From Halobellus limi (GTDB taxonomy: Archaea; Halobacteriota; Halobacteria; Halobacteriales; Haloferacaceae), in assembly GCF_004799685.1 (NCBI RefSeq), contig NZ_CP031314.1, positions 1-64,000 of the forward strand: DNA of 64,000 nt. The letters are read 5' to 3'. Each line of letters opens with the position of its first letter. Positions within the stretch are counted from its first letter, which is position 1. Shown here one piece after another: positions 1-8,821 of the stretch. Position numbers and translations under genes: made by a program. Under the pieces are notes generated by a model. That model searched no databases. It saw only the letters and a list, made by a program, of their open reading frames with translations, and was not told the DNA's origin.

Positions 1-594
1 ATGGAGTCGGTGAACGACATCATCGTCGAGCACGAGGAATTCGACATCCTTCCCGCCAGCGAGAAGCTCGCGAACAACAAGAACATCCAGACGCTGCTTG
101 AGGCGCCGAAGAGTCGCGAGCGGCTGGAGATGACACTCGACGAGCTCGACAAGGACTACGACTACATCATCGTCGACACGCCGCCATCCCTGAACGTCCT
201 CACCGACAACGCCCTGGTCGCGACCGGCAACGTCGTCATCCCCGTCATTCCCGAGAAGCTCAACGCCAACAGCCTCCAGATTTTCGCAAAGCAGCTGAGT
301 TCCCTCGAACAGGCGTACGGAGACATCAATCGGCTCGCGATTGTCTGTAACCGTGTCGAGCAGAACGCCGAACATCGCGACACCATCGAGGAGATCAAGT
401 CGGCGTATTCCCTCCCAGTGTTCGAGATTCCGAAGCGGACCGATCTCTCCCAGTCGATCGGTGAGGGTGTGTCTGTCTTCGGCTTTGGCAAGGAGAACCA
501 GCGCGTCGAGGATGCACGCGACCTATTCAACGAGATCGCCGACCTGTTCGACGGGACATTCGAGAAGACTGCGCCTGAGGAGGTGGAAGCATGA
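1..594 (+). CDS. ParA/Soj-family partition ATPase, 5' end outside window
   Basis: The C-terminal two thirds of a ParA-type (SIMIBI class) ATPase that segregates replicons. A Walker B-like motif, IIVDTPPS, lies at about residues 56-63. The usual N-terminal KGGxGKT Walker A is missing, and the family normally has about 260-300 residues, so the gene must begin before base 1; the ATG at base 1 is internal or a coincidence. The stop overlaps the start of the next gene (ATGA), as expected for a partition operon. It points to a plasmid or secondary replicon, although chromosomal ParA homologues also exist in haloarchaea. Confidence 0.85.
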   Translation: MESVNDIIVEHEEFDILPASEKLANNKNIQTLLEAPKSRERLEMTLDELDKDYDYIIVDTPPSLNVLTDNALVATGNVVIPVIPEKLNANSLQIFAKQLSSLEQAYGDINRLAIVCNRVEQNAEHRDTIEEIKSAYSLPVFEIPKRTDLSQSIGEGVSVFGFGKENQRVEDARDLFNEIADLFDGTFEKTAPEEVEA

Positions 595-995
595 GCGACG
601 GCTGGGGTGATGCTTCCGGCATCGAGGGCAACTACGAAGAGGAGGACGATGAGGTCGAATCCAGCGAAACGAGTGAGGTGAGTGAAACGGTGGAAACCAG
701 TTCATCGACCGAAACGACCGAATCGACTTCAACGAGTGAAACGAACGAAACGAGCAAAACGAAGACGAACATCAAGGACGAGTGGAACGGGCGGACGATC
801 TACATTCCCGACGATGTCCTCGACGAGATGGAGGACACCTACCTCGAGTCCCAGCTGAAGCTCCGCAAGGCGGGTCAGGACGAGTTTAAGAAGAACCGCC
901 ACTTCTACCCGCTACTCGTTCAGTTCGGTGTTGAGGCGCTCTCTGAGGCAGATGCCGAGGAAATCCAGACTCGGCTCTCGGAACTCGGCGACTAA
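591..995 (+). CDS. Small acidic partner of ParA, possible centromere-binding protein
   Basis: A 134-residue protein translationally coupled to the parA gene by a 4-base overlap. Residues about 15-60 are a low-complexity Glu/Thr/Ser tract made of repeated ETSE/ETTE-like units. The C-terminal part (about 62-134) looks folded and carries TIYIPDDVLDEME, a pattern reminiscent of ribbon-helix-helix or other small DNA-binding adaptors. In haloarchaeal plasmids a short gene often follows parA and plays the ParB/ParR role, so that is the likely job. I recognise no named family; the role is inferred from position. Confidence 0.7.
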   Translation: MSDGWGDASGIEGNYEEEDDEVESSETSEVSETVETSSSTETTESTSTSETNETSKTKTNIKDEWNGRTIYIPDDVLDEMEDTYLESQLKLRKAGQDEFKKNRHFYPLLVQFGVEALSEADAEEIQTRLSELGD

Positions 996-1197
996 TGACC
1001 TCGCGTAGAGCGGGGACCGATGGAAGTTGAGACTGGGGTTCTCAATGCATACGCGTTGGAATTGTTGCTCGGAAGAAAACTGAAATGACTCATCAACCGG
1101 TCTCATGCAGCGTATTTCTGATCTAGCAACGGTGAGTGATTCCTCCGGGTAGAGAATCTCTCCTCCATTTATCCAGACTTCTCCCGTACTCAAACGT

Positions 1198-1485
1198 ATG
1201 GGCGAACTCGAAACTGAAGCCGAGAAAACGCGGTCCGAAATTGTATCGTACCTCCGCGAACTCGCCGAGCAACTCGACGGCGACGGCGCTGTGACGCTCG
1301 AACTCGGTGGGAAGCAGGTTCAGTTGGACCCGACGAACCTGGTGACGTTCAAGCTGGAAGGCGAGTCGGACTGGTCTGCAGGGGATACTGAAGCAAAACA
1401 GAGTATCGAGTTCGAGCTGGTCTGGTGGCGTGAGGCCCAGACCGCAGAAGAAGGAGCGTTGGATATCACTACCGAAGGCCAGTAG
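1198..1485 (+). CDS. Amphi-Trp domain-containing protein
   Basis: A 95-residue acidic protein resembling the short haloarchaeal 'amphi-Trp' family. The N-terminal half is a charged helix (ETEAEKTRSEIVSYLRELAEQL), followed by a beta-rich segment with a DGAVTLELGG strand and a terminal FELVWW motif near residues 76-81, the aromatic pair that names the family. The function of the family is not known. It stands alone, about 200 bases after the partition pair, with its own start. Calling the family rests on the layout and the Trp-Trp motif only. Confidence 0.65.
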   Translation: MGELETEAEKTRSEIVSYLRELAEQLDGDGAVTLELGGKQVQLDPTNLVTFKLEGESDWSAGDTEAKQSIEFELVWWREAQTAEEGALDITTEGQ

Positions 1486-1598
1486 TATCCATTCAGTCCC
1501 TCGGATCTCTCCTATGTACGACCAGATCCCCTTTCCCACAGATGGGAGCGAGCTAGCAGCACCGGCACTCGACAATGCGCTCCAGATGCAGATTGCGG

Positions 1599-3365
1599 TT
1601 ACGTCGGCGGCGAGTAGCTATCGAATCGGCGTATGGCTACCCGGTATGAGACGACTGCAACAATCACTGCACTGAAGATGAGGAGCCCGCCAGCGGTGAG
1701 CCGGAACGATTCGAGATTGATTGACTGAACCGCCGTTCCGAGGTTCTGAAACCACGCTCCCACATCCGAGAGGATGTCTCCGTCCCCGCCAGTAGCTAAC
1801 TGGATGAGCGCCGCCGGGAGGAACCCAGTGATACCCGCGATGAGCGTTTGGCCGAGTTGAGGTTCGATGAGCAGTACCACTAGAACTGTTGCTGGAATCG
1901 TTACGCCTAGGAAGTGGAGTGCGGTCGTCAGCAATCGCGGCGGAATTACCTCGCGGCTCTGTCCGATGCTGATCGCGCTGAACCGCGGAAATAACAGACC
2001 AACAGCTGGAGCTGTTGTGATGGCAACAAGTGTTGTCAGGAGACTCACTCCCACGAGTCCGATTGCGACTGGCAGTTCAAATGGGCCAACGACCCCCGCG
2101 CCCGCGGTCACGAGTACGACGATTGGTATCCCGAACAACAAGCCGGGGAGCATCAGTCCGCGGACGTAGGATGCGCCTGAGACTGAGATGAGCGTGACGG
2201 GGAGAACTGTGCCTTCGTCTCCGAGTGGATTCATCGCAAACGTCGCGCCTGCCATCCAGGGCAAGAGGACGGCAGCGGCAGGCGCGAAGACCATCCAAGG
2301 GGATGCGGCCTGCATCCCTGAGCTAAACAAGCCACTACCCACCATCACGACGGGTAACAGTAGGAAGTTGAGCCGACGGGGATCGCGTCGCGTTCGTAAG
2401 AGAGTCCATTGGGCGACCCGGCGGGTGGGCTGCGAGACTCCCCGTGGAATCCCAAGGGGCGAAATCGCGTCTGTCAACGCCGTTCGAGTCCCATCTTGCT
2501 CGGGCGTGGTGTGTTCGGGGTCGACGTCTGTCTTTTTCTCACCGCTGACAGGGTCTGTGAACCAGAGTCGAGTTGCCTCACGTTCGACAAGCACGATCCC
2601 GCCGACTACGACGAGGAGGCTCCCGCCCACAGCGACGCCTGCTCGCGTCATCGATCCTCGAACGGGGCTGCCGATGACGGCGAGATCGACGAACCATCCG
2701 ACCGGAAGAACGGCGAGCGACTCCTGTCCGACTCCGCCGAACTGTGGAAGCGTCATGAGAAGGTACCCACCTATCGCAACGACGACGGCAATCCCACCCA
2801 AGACTGTCTTATGGCGGGCAACGAATGGGGAGGTGGCTATTAACAGCGCAATCGCGTAGCCAAGAACCATCCCGACGAGGACAGCAGTGAGACCGAGGAG
2901 GATGGCGGCGAGTGGTATCAGGAGAATACTCACCAGTGAACCGAACAGGTAGACGACGCCGCCCGTCAGGACCAAGACTGGCAGCCCGAGATACGCGAGG
3001 ACGCGGAGTGTTTCAGCGACCAGTAGTCCGCCAACGACCGTTCTGGCCGAGACCGTCGTGAGCATGAGCTGCTCGGCGTCGATGCGTGGCCGGGCAGAAA
3101 CGACACGCTGTGTGGCGATAAATACGCCGAACAACCAGAGGAGCGCAACTGTTCCACGGGCGACCGGCGGGAGTGAAACTGTTCCGACGTTTCGAATCGC
3201 TCCTGAAAAGAGGTAGATGAATCCGACGAGCATGAGCGACGGGAAGACGAGTCCCGCTGCCATGAGGAACGCTCTCGCCTTGTCCTGCCAGATTGCTCTG
3301 ACCGAACGCCGGAATTCGAAGACGCCGACCCGGAGTGCGTGCTGAGGCCACTTCGACTCAGCCAT
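1599..3365 (-). CDS. ABC-2 type transporter permease
   Basis: An approximately 588-residue multi-spanning membrane protein forming the transmembrane partner of the ATPase encoded just upstream. Runs of hydrophobic residues give about 12 predicted segments, with an N-terminal cytoplasmic helix (FEFRRSVRAIWQDKARAF) typical of ABC-2 exporters and a long polar loop around residues 280-330. The ATG at 3365 is preferred over an upstream in-frame ATG because it overlaps the ATPase stop by 8 bases, giving translational coupling. The substrate cannot be told; such pairs often export drugs, lipids or peptides, or protect against antimicrobial peptides. Confidence 0.85.
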   Translation of the reverse strand: MAESKWPQHALRVGVFEFRRSVRAIWQDKARAFLMAAGLVFPSLMLVGFIYLFSGAIRNVGTVSLPPVARGTVALLWLFGVFIATQRVVSARPRIDAEQLMLTTVSARTVVGGLLVAETLRVLAYLGLPVLVLTGGVVYLFGSLVSILLIPLAAILLGLTAVLVGMVLGYAIALLIATSPFVARHKTVLGGIAVVVAIGGYLLMTLPQFGGVGQESLAVLPVGWFVDLAVIGSPVRGSMTRAGVAVGGSLLVVVGGIVLVEREATRLWFTDPVSGEKKTDVDPEHTTPEQDGTRTALTDAISPLGIPRGVSQPTRRVAQWTLLRTRRDPRRLNFLLLPVVMVGSGLFSSGMQAASPWMVFAPAAAVLLPWMAGATFAMNPLGDEGTVLPVTLISVSGASYVRGLMLPGLLFGIPIVVLVTAGAGVVGPFELPVAIGLVGVSLLTTLVAITTAPAVGLLFPRFSAISIGQSREVIPPRLLTTALHFLGVTIPATVLVVLLIEPQLGQTLIAGITGFLPAALIQLATGGDGDILSDVGAWFQNLGTAVQSINLESFRLTAGGLLIFSAVIVAVVSYRVAIRRFDSYSPPT

Positions 3366-4125
3366 GTGTCGCCTCCGCGTCGTCTGCGGCGGGATCGGAA
3401 CTTGTGATTTCCAAGAAGGCCTCTTCGAGCGTCCGCGTCTCGCCAGTCTCGGCACGCTGCGTCAGTTGGCTGGGGGTATCTTCAGCGACGAGCCGGCCAT
3501 CGTAGAGGATCCCGACGGTGTCGGCGACTGCTTCGACGACGGGGAGGATGTGCGTCGAGAGAAAGACCGTGGTGCCCTGGTCGGTGAGTTCGCCGATGAG
3601 TTCGCGGATGGTTCGCGCGGCTCGCGGGTCAAGTCCGGATGTGGGTTCGTCGAGAAACGCGACATCTGGATCGTGGAGGATCGCTTGGATGTACGCCACC
3701 TTCTGTCGCATCCCTTTCGAGTAATCTGCGATGCGGGTCGCCGCGTCATCCGGCGAGAGGTCGAGACGACCAAGGAGTTCGTCGATTCGTTCCTTCGTCT
3801 GTTGTTCGGGGAGGTCACGGAGTCCAGCGATGTACTCCAGTTGTTCGTAGGCAGTAGCCTGCTCGTACAGTGGCGGTTCTTCGGGCAGATACCCGATATG
3901 CGGCCGGAGGGCATCCCGATCCGTGACTGGGACATTGGCGACGGTGGCTGACCCACTGGTCGGCGTCGTGAGGCCGGTAAGCATCCGCATCGTCGTCGTC
4001 TTCCCGGCCCCATTCGGGCCGAGAAAGCCATAGACCGTGCCGTCGGGGACAGAGAGGTCAAGTTGATCAACGGCTGTCGTCGAACCATACCGTTTGGTCA
4101 GGGCGGAGGTCTCGATAGCGGGCAT
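3358..4125 (-). CDS. ABC transporter ATP-binding protein
   Basis: A 255-residue nucleotide-binding subunit of an exporter. Walker A GPNGAGKTT is at residues 36-44, the signature YSKGMRQK at about 135-142, and Walker B VAFLDEP at about 155-161 followed by TSGLDP; the H-loop STHIL lies near 190. The C-terminal extension is acidic. It is the first gene of a two-gene operon with the permease. A TATA-like box at 4158-4165 sits about 33 bases upstream of the ATG, so the transcript probably has little or no leader. Confidence 0.93.
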   Translation of the reverse strand: MPAIETSALTKRYGSTTAVDQLDLSVPDGTVYGFLGPNGAGKTTTMRMLTGLTTPTSGSATVANVPVTDRDALRPHIGYLPEEPPLYEQATAYEQLEYIAGLRDLPEQQTKERIDELLGRLDLSPDDAATRIADYSKGMRQKVAYIQAILHDPDVAFLDEPTSGLDPRAARTIRELIGELTDQGTTVFLSTHILPVVEAVADTVGILYDGRLVAEDTPSQLTQRAETGETRTLEEAFLEITSSDPAADDAEATHG

Positions 4126-4157
4126 TGGTCCAATTAGGGAGAATGTCGATTGCTCCG

Positions 4158-4165
4158 CATATATA
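4158..4165 (-). promoter_or_regulatory. TATA box of the ABC exporter operon
   Basis: An AT-rich CATATATA-like block on the minus strand, about 33 bases before the ATPase start. It fits an archaeal TATA element with a leaderless or near-leaderless transcript. The inverted repeat seen upstream of the promoters at 30-61 kb is absent here. Confidence 0.6.
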
Positions 4166-4228
4166 GGTAGTCATGAGACAACTCACCTGAACCCACTCTC
4201 CTGTGAAGTCACGAGTTTGATCGCCAGC

Positions 4229-4636
4229 CTACGGTGGGCTTGCTGGTGACGCAGACGGGGATTGTTTTCGACCGGCAGAGATGAGGATCACGCTCATGAA
4301 GATGCTGAACACACCTCCCGTCGCACCTCCAGCGAACAATCCGGTAGTGAGTGATAGATCAACCATCCACGCCGAGAGTCCCCCGAGAAGTGCCCCGACG
4401 ACGATACTGACAAACAGAGTGAACCCAACCAGGCGATACTGCCAGTTTGTCTGATCCAGATTTGCGTCAGCGAATCGGCCTGCAAATCCGCCAATCACGA
4501 GCCCGCCTGCGGCACCGAATCCAGCCAGGACCGCGAACTCAGATTGGAGTCCAGTGATCATCGCCGCAATTCCACTGATTCCTGCTCCAATCGGGATTCC
4601 CCCACCAGTGCCGTATTGTTCTAATGTGGTAACCAT
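4229..4636 (-). CDS. Small glycine-rich membrane protein, unknown function
   Basis: A 135-residue protein with four predicted membrane segments rich in Gly, Ala and Ile (about 15-32, 36-52, 68-90 and 100-122), a short charged loop FADANLDQTNWQ between the second and third, and a polar Ser/Pro tail. It lies upstream of the ABC operon in the same direction but is separated from it by a promoter. No family recognised. Confidence 0.7.
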   Translation of the reverse strand: MVTTLEQYGTGGGIPIGAGISGIAAMITGLQSEFAVLAGFGAAGGLVIGGFAGRFADANLDQTNWQYRLVGFTLFVSIVVGALLGGLSAWMVDLSLTTGLFAGGATGGVFSIFMSVILISAGRKQSPSASPASPP

Positions 4637-4779
4637 ACCGCGTATTCAAAGTCGAGTCCTGTAATACCATGCGGGAAATCCGATTCAGGCCGGTGTACGT
4701 GGACGGTCAGGTGTCCGAAGAGTGGGTAGAGAGCCGCTGAACCGGCCTCTTCATCAGGGCCGAGCGTCTATCATCGGCT

Positions 4780-5451
4780 ATGAATTCTCGTCGACGATTT
4801 CTGATCGCGGCGGCAGTCGTCGTCATCTCCGGTGTGATGAGTGTGCTCGCCGCGCCAGAACTCCCTGCACGGATGGCGACACACTGGAACGCCGCCGGAC
4901 AACCGGATGGAACGATGTCGAAGCCAGCAGCACTCGCACTCTTTCCGGTGATATCCGCTGTTCTTCTCGTCATTTTCGCGGCCATCCCGCGTATTGACCC
5001 ACTTCGAGAGAACATCATCTCATTCCGCCCGGTGTATGACTGGTTCGTCGTCGTGTTCGTTGTGTTTATGACCGTCATCCACGGTGGTGTCATCGCCTTC
5101 AATCTCGGCTACGAATTCGACTTCACGCTCCTCGTCCTTGCAGCCGTCGCGGGCCTGCTCTACTACGTTGGATTACTCCTCACTCACGCAGAACGCAACT
5201 GGTTTGTCGGAATCCGGACGCCGTGGACGCTCTCGAGCGACGAAGTCTGGGCTCGAACACATCACCTCGGTGGTCGCTTATTCAAACTGACCGCGCTCAT
5301 CTCTCTCATTGGCCTCTTCTTCGGTGACTATGCTGTCTATTTCCTCATCGTGCCGGTTCTCCTTACAGCGGGCATCTCTGTTGTCTACTCGTACTACATA
5401 TACGTGCAGATTGAGCGAGGCTCAGACACAGACTCTACAAACTCACTGTGA
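4780..5451 (+). CDS. SdpI-family membrane protein (DUF1648 plus SdpI domain)
   Basis: A 223-residue membrane protein. The N-terminal DUF1648 motif P.RMATHWNAAGQPDG is at about residues 28-44. The SdpI-type segment WFVGIRTPWTLSSDEVW is at about 146-162 and is followed by RTHHLGGRLF. In Bacillus subtilis SdpI is the immunity receptor for the SDP killing peptide; in archaea the role is unproven. Six or seven membrane segments are predicted. It stands alone between opposing genes. It may be relevant that the same window holds many CPBP proteins, another family with bacteriocin-immunity members. Confidence 0.85.
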   Translation: MNSRRRFLIAAAVVVISGVMSVLAAPELPARMATHWNAAGQPDGTMSKPAALALFPVISAVLLVIFAAIPRIDPLRENIISFRPVYDWFVVVFVVFMTVIHGGVIAFNLGYEFDFTLLVLAAVAGLLYYVGLLLTHAERNWFVGIRTPWTLSSDEVWARTHHLGGRLFKLTALISLIGLFFGDYAVYFLIVPVLLTAGISVVYSYYIYVQIERGSDTDSTNSL

Positions 5452-5505
5452 GAGTATCTTAGAAACGACCACCGTGTCTTGTCCAGTACTCTCATTAGAG
5501 AATCG

Positions 5506-5625
5506 ATGAACCAAAACGCGTCTCGAACACTCGGTAATGAGCTACTCATCGCCGATCTCCTCTGTTTTGTCGCTGGTGCTGCAATGCTTGTAACGGGCTC
5601 GCCTGCCGAGACCATCATATACGCT
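5506..5625 (+). pseudogene. 5' remnant of a small membrane protein gene
   Basis: From an ATG at 5506 the frame encodes about 40 residues that look like a true N-terminus: a short polar start (MNQNASRTLGNE), then two hydrophobic stretches ending ...TIIYAL. The hydrophobic pattern stops abruptly where the 3' end of the opposing hydrolase begins, and the rest of the frame is antisense to that gene. Most likely a gene cut off by a rearrangement that brought in the hydrolase. Low confidence. Confidence 0.35.
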
Positions 5626-6565
5626 CTTTGTCGATCGCACCCGTCTCGCCGTCAGTGCTTGGCGTGTCTGGGATGGCTTCAAGCATATGCTCTCGGAGAG
5701 TCGCTGCAGCAAGTGCGCCAGTGACGTGCCCCCGATTCAGCACCGCGAGCGACATACCGGTGTAACTCGGACGCTGGCGGTCGTACTCGATGATCCGGTC
5801 GTACCGGCCGAGCAACGGCGCGCAGTCGTCAGCGTCAACCGCCTGAAAGGCGTCCTCGAAGTCCAGCACTTGGCGGAGCTGTGACGGCTGCCTCCAGGCG
5901 GCATCGGCGATCATATAGCGGTAGACAGACGAGACGAACATCTCGCCGAGCGCGGCGCCGGCGAACAGCGGGACGTACCGGTCAGCAGCCCCGAAACAGG
6001 CCCGATGGAGGTTGACCGCCCAACCACCGAGGCTGATACCCGACAGGACGACGGACCGGTCGGTTCGGTCGGCAATCCGTTCCGTGAGCGCCTGTAGCAG
6101 ACCCGTCGAGGCGGCGAGCATCCCGACGAAGTTCTCCAGGTCACCCATCGCCCGGGCATATTCTCGACTCGATCTGTCGTGAAACGGTGCCCGGACGGCG
6201 ATGAGATTGACCGGTAGGCCCTCCTCCGACCCGAGGAACAGTCGCCGGAAGGAGTTCGTGCTGAACCGCCCGACGTCGAACGGTCGCTCCCCGCTGCCGT
6301 GGTGATAGATGAGTGTCGGGTACTCGGGTCCTAGCCACTGCCAGGGTTGATACGCAGTCTCAAACTCTCCCACTGGGGTATCGACCACGACGTCGCATTG
6401 ACCGGCGGTGCTCGGGTCGCCGACGTCGTCGACTGCTGACGTCATCTCCGTGGTCACGTCGACGAGCGGGGGTGCGTCGACGGATCGTGAGAAGAACTTG
6501 GTCTCACCCAGGAGAAGGGCACTGAGCCGGATGGTCGCAATATCGATCAGTTCGTGATGGTTCAT
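5615..6565 (-). CDS. Alpha/beta hydrolase
   Basis: A 316-residue soluble hydrolase. The oxyanion-side motif IYHHGSG is at residues 86-92. The nucleophile elbow GISLGG places the catalytic Ser at about 178, flanked by SVVLS, a typical beta5-turn-alphaC arrangement. No signal peptide is seen, so it is probably cytoplasmic. The substrate cannot be told. The 13 bases between its start and the end of the upstream DUF5518-type gene suggest an operon. A decayed copy of its first part lies at 50347-50716, with identical stretches such as GAGGAACAGTCGCCG. Confidence 0.85.
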   Translation of the reverse strand: MNHHELIDIATIRLSALLLGETKFFSRSVDAPPLVDVTTEMTSAVDDVGDPSTAGQCDVVVDTPVGEFETAYQPWQWLGPEYPTLIYHHGSGERPFDVGRFSTNSFRRLFLGSEEGLPVNLIAVRAPFHDRSSREYARAMGDLENFVGMLAASTGLLQALTERIADRTDRSVVLSGISLGGWAVNLHRACFGAADRYVPLFAGAALGEMFVSSVYRYMIADAAWRQPSQLRQVLDFEDAFQAVDADDCAPLLGRYDRIIEYDRQRPSYTGMSLAVLNRGHVTGALAAATLREHMLEAIPDTPSTDGETGAIDKERI

Positions 6566-6578
6566 CTTTTACGGATCG

Positions 6579-8021
6579 TCAGTCCCGGTAATTGCCGCTC
6601 CCGACCTCGAGTTCGCCGTCTGTGAGGACCCAGCCCGACTGAGGACCGCGGAGTTCGACCCGGGACCACTCGCGGTACTCGTTGCCGGTCCAGCCCCCGG
6701 AGAACCACTCGTTGCGACCGTCAAGCTGCGCGGAGACGTAGACGGTTGCCTCCTCGCTCGTCTCGTAGTCGGCGTACATCTGGCCCTCGTACTCGAAACA
6801 GCGGTGTGTCGCCGAATCCCCGGTAAAACAGTCGACCTCAGTTCGGTCGGCTCCTGGGGCGAGCAGCGGTTCGGCGTCGAACGGGTCGGCGGTGTCGATC
6901 GGCTCGTCAGCGACGAGCGTCACGGTAAACGTGAAGCTCCCGTCGCTCTGGACGCCCATGTCCGGATTGTCTGGATCGTACTCCTCGGCAGGAATCCGCT
7001 CGGACCAGCCCATCGTCTCGTTTTCGACCTCGCGGTAGTAGACCTTCGTCACCTCGATCCGGTCGGCAGTGATCGCGAGCATTTGTCCCCTTTCAGTCTC
7101 GACCAGTTCGTATGAGAAGTCTACCGGCGCAGGGTCGGGGTCGTCCCCTCGGACCGCCGGCGAGTACCTGTCGTACCGGACGTCCTCGACGAACCGCTCG
7201 CCGAGGCGGGAAGAGCCGTTTTCGGTCGGAACCGGGACGTAGAATGTCGTATTCTCGAGGGTTTCGTCGGCGGCGATCGTCACCTCGTACTGGTAGGTGC
7301 TCTCGGTCGTCGCGGCCTGGCGCTGCTGGCCGATCACCGACAGGCCACCGACGACGAGGCCGAACACGAGTATCACAGCAACCGCCCCGATAGCGACCGG
7401 TCGCCAGTCGACGCGCCCCTCGGCTGCTCGGGCGAGGTAGTGGTTGGTGAGGACCGCGACCCCGATACCCGCGATGATTCCGAAGGGAAGGCTCACCAGT
7501 AGTGACGGCCAGATCAGCGGGTCCAAGACGGTGGTCAGCACGACAGCGACGACACCGAACGTGACCAATCCGGCGAGGAGACTGCCGAGGATCCGCAGCC
7601 ACGAACGGGGACGGTCCTCACCTGAAAGTGACTCGCGGTCGTCAGCCCGCTGTCGATCGGTTTCGAGAATCCCTCCGAGTCCGCCACCGATCCCCGCGAC
7701 GACGATCTGTCCGACCGATGCGAGCAACGACAGGGCTGCCGCGAGCGCGAGCCCCTCCAAGGGGACATCCGGCGACGCAAACGGCAGGTCGCCAAACCGG
7801 GCGAACGTAATCGTACCAGTGATCACAGTCGTGAGCGCGGCCATCAGGAGACCGGCAACGCCACCGGAAACCGCGCCACGTTTCGCGCCATCACGTTCGA
7901 GATATCCCGCGACACCGCCGCCGACCACCGGCGCGACCAGCAACACCAGCGGAATAAAGCCCAGTACGCTCCCGACGACCGCCCCAATTGCTCCGTTGCG
8001 GATCGTTCGACGAGCGATCAT
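6579..8021 (-). CDS. DUF5518-type membrane protein with exported C-terminal domain
   Basis: A 480-residue protein. The N-terminal third resembles DUF5518: a helix IRNGAIGAVVGSVLGF, then PVVGGGVAGYLERDGAKRGA and further Gly-rich membrane segments. After a last membrane segment near residue 230, residues 240-480 are polar, acidic and beta-rich (for example VTIAADETLENTTFYVP), consistent with an outside domain. Two Cys near 400-410 (VDCFTGDSATHRCFEY) could pair. Function unknown. A TATA box at 8052-8059 lies about 32 bases before the start. It is the first gene of a pair with the hydrolase. Confidence 0.75.
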   Translation of the reverse strand: MIARRTIRNGAIGAVVGSVLGFIPLVLLVAPVVGGGVAGYLERDGAKRGAVSGGVAGLLMAALTTVITGTITFARFGDLPFASPDVPLEGLALAAALSLLASVGQIVVAGIGGGLGGILETDRQRADDRESLSGEDRPRSWLRILGSLLAGLVTFGVVAVVLTTVLDPLIWPSLLVSLPFGIIAGIGVAVLTNHYLARAAEGRVDWRPVAIGAVAVILVFGLVVGGLSVIGQQRQAATTESTYQYEVTIAADETLENTTFYVPVPTENGSSRLGERFVEDVRYDRYSPAVRGDDPDPAPVDFSYELVETERGQMLAITADRIEVTKVYYREVENETMGWSERIPAEEYDPDNPDMGVQSDGSFTFTVTLVADEPIDTADPFDAEPLLAPGADRTEVDCFTGDSATHRCFEYEGQMYADYETSEEATVYVSAQLDGRNEWFSGGWTGNEYREWSRVELRGPQSGWVLTDGELEVGSGNYRD

Positions 8022-8051
8022 GGGTTGATGTCACATAGTAAATCGTCCTTA

Positions 8052-8059
8052 CATATATA
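8052..8059 (-). promoter_or_regulatory. TATA box of the DUF5518-hydrolase pair
   Basis: A CATATATA block on the minus strand about 32 bases upstream of the ATG at 8021, at the spacing expected for an archaeal promoter with almost no 5' leader. Confidence 0.6.
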
Positions 8060-8195
8060 GGGACTTCCCTGATGGACGGTGGTGTGTCGGTCGGAGATAT
8101 TCGCTCCGAACGTCTGGGGTCTGGCTGTCCCGACGCGCCGAGATAGCCCCTCCTCAGGTCTCGATTCGGTCCAGTCCGGACAGCGTTCTCGCCGC

Positions 8196-8741
8196 TCATG
8201 CAGTGGCGTTCAGCGGGTTCGGAAGCGGGTAGAGGTCACCAGTCGTGTCATCCCGGGTCGCCCGCACGAGTTCGCGGCCGTTCATTGTCACGATCAACCG
8301 CTGGTAGCTGGTAGGAAGGGAGGCGGCCATTGCGAACGTCGTCCGGACATGGTCACAATCGAATGACTGCTCCGGCGTTACCGATACCGTTCGGAGGGCA
8401 AGTTCGTACTCGTTGTCACTCCGAGGGATCACGGTCGCACGCACTTCGGTCCCGGCCTCGTGGACGACGGTGGCGTTGAGCGTCACGGCGTACGAATCGC
8501 CGACGGCGACCTCGTGGACCCACCCAGCGTTCGGGTTCACCTCACCGTCGAAACAGCTCGGACCGCCGCTGGAGGTCGTGAATGGCGGATTTTCGGGGTC
8601 TGGCCCCGTCTCGACGGGGCCTCCGACGAGTCCGGGGGCGGCGGTCACCAGGACGGCGCCGGCGAGCACACCCGCGAGGAAGGCCATCCCGACCGAGAGC
8701 AGGCGGGCGGTCGAGACGGTAAGTCCGGTATCGCTCGACAT
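8196..8741 (-). CDS. Membrane-anchored extracellular protein, unknown function
   Basis: A 181-residue protein with one N-terminal hydrophobic helix (about 12-33, AFLAGVLAGAVLVTAAP), followed by a polar, acidic, beta-rich domain with two Cys (PSCFDGEV near 59 and SFDCDHV near 130). It looks like a signal-anchor protein facing outside. A strong TATA (GTATATATG) is at 8764-8772. A weak copy of the locus-wide inverted repeat, GTCCC-N7-GAGCG, lies at 8777-8793 just upstream of it. No family recognised. Confidence 0.65.
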   Translation of the reverse strand: MSSDTGLTVSTARLLSVGMAFLAGVLAGAVLVTAAPGLVGGPVETGPDPENPPFTTSSGGPSCFDGEVNPNAGWVHEVAVGDSYAVTLNATVVHEAGTEVRATVIPRSDNEYELALRTVSVTPEQSFDCDHVRTTFAMAASLPTSYQRLIVTMNGRELVRATRDDTTGDLYPLPNPLNATA

Positions 8742-8821
8742 AGGTGGAGAATATCATTCGATCTGTATATATGCTCGTCCCAGTCGGTGAGCGGTGAGTA
8801 CCGCTTCGACGCCTGCGTTCA

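Noticed and set aside
591-800. Repeated GAAACGA-type units as an iteron or centromere array
   Set aside because: They lie in frame inside the partner gene and encode the ETSE-like repeats; the period follows codons. A centromere role is possible but not supported.
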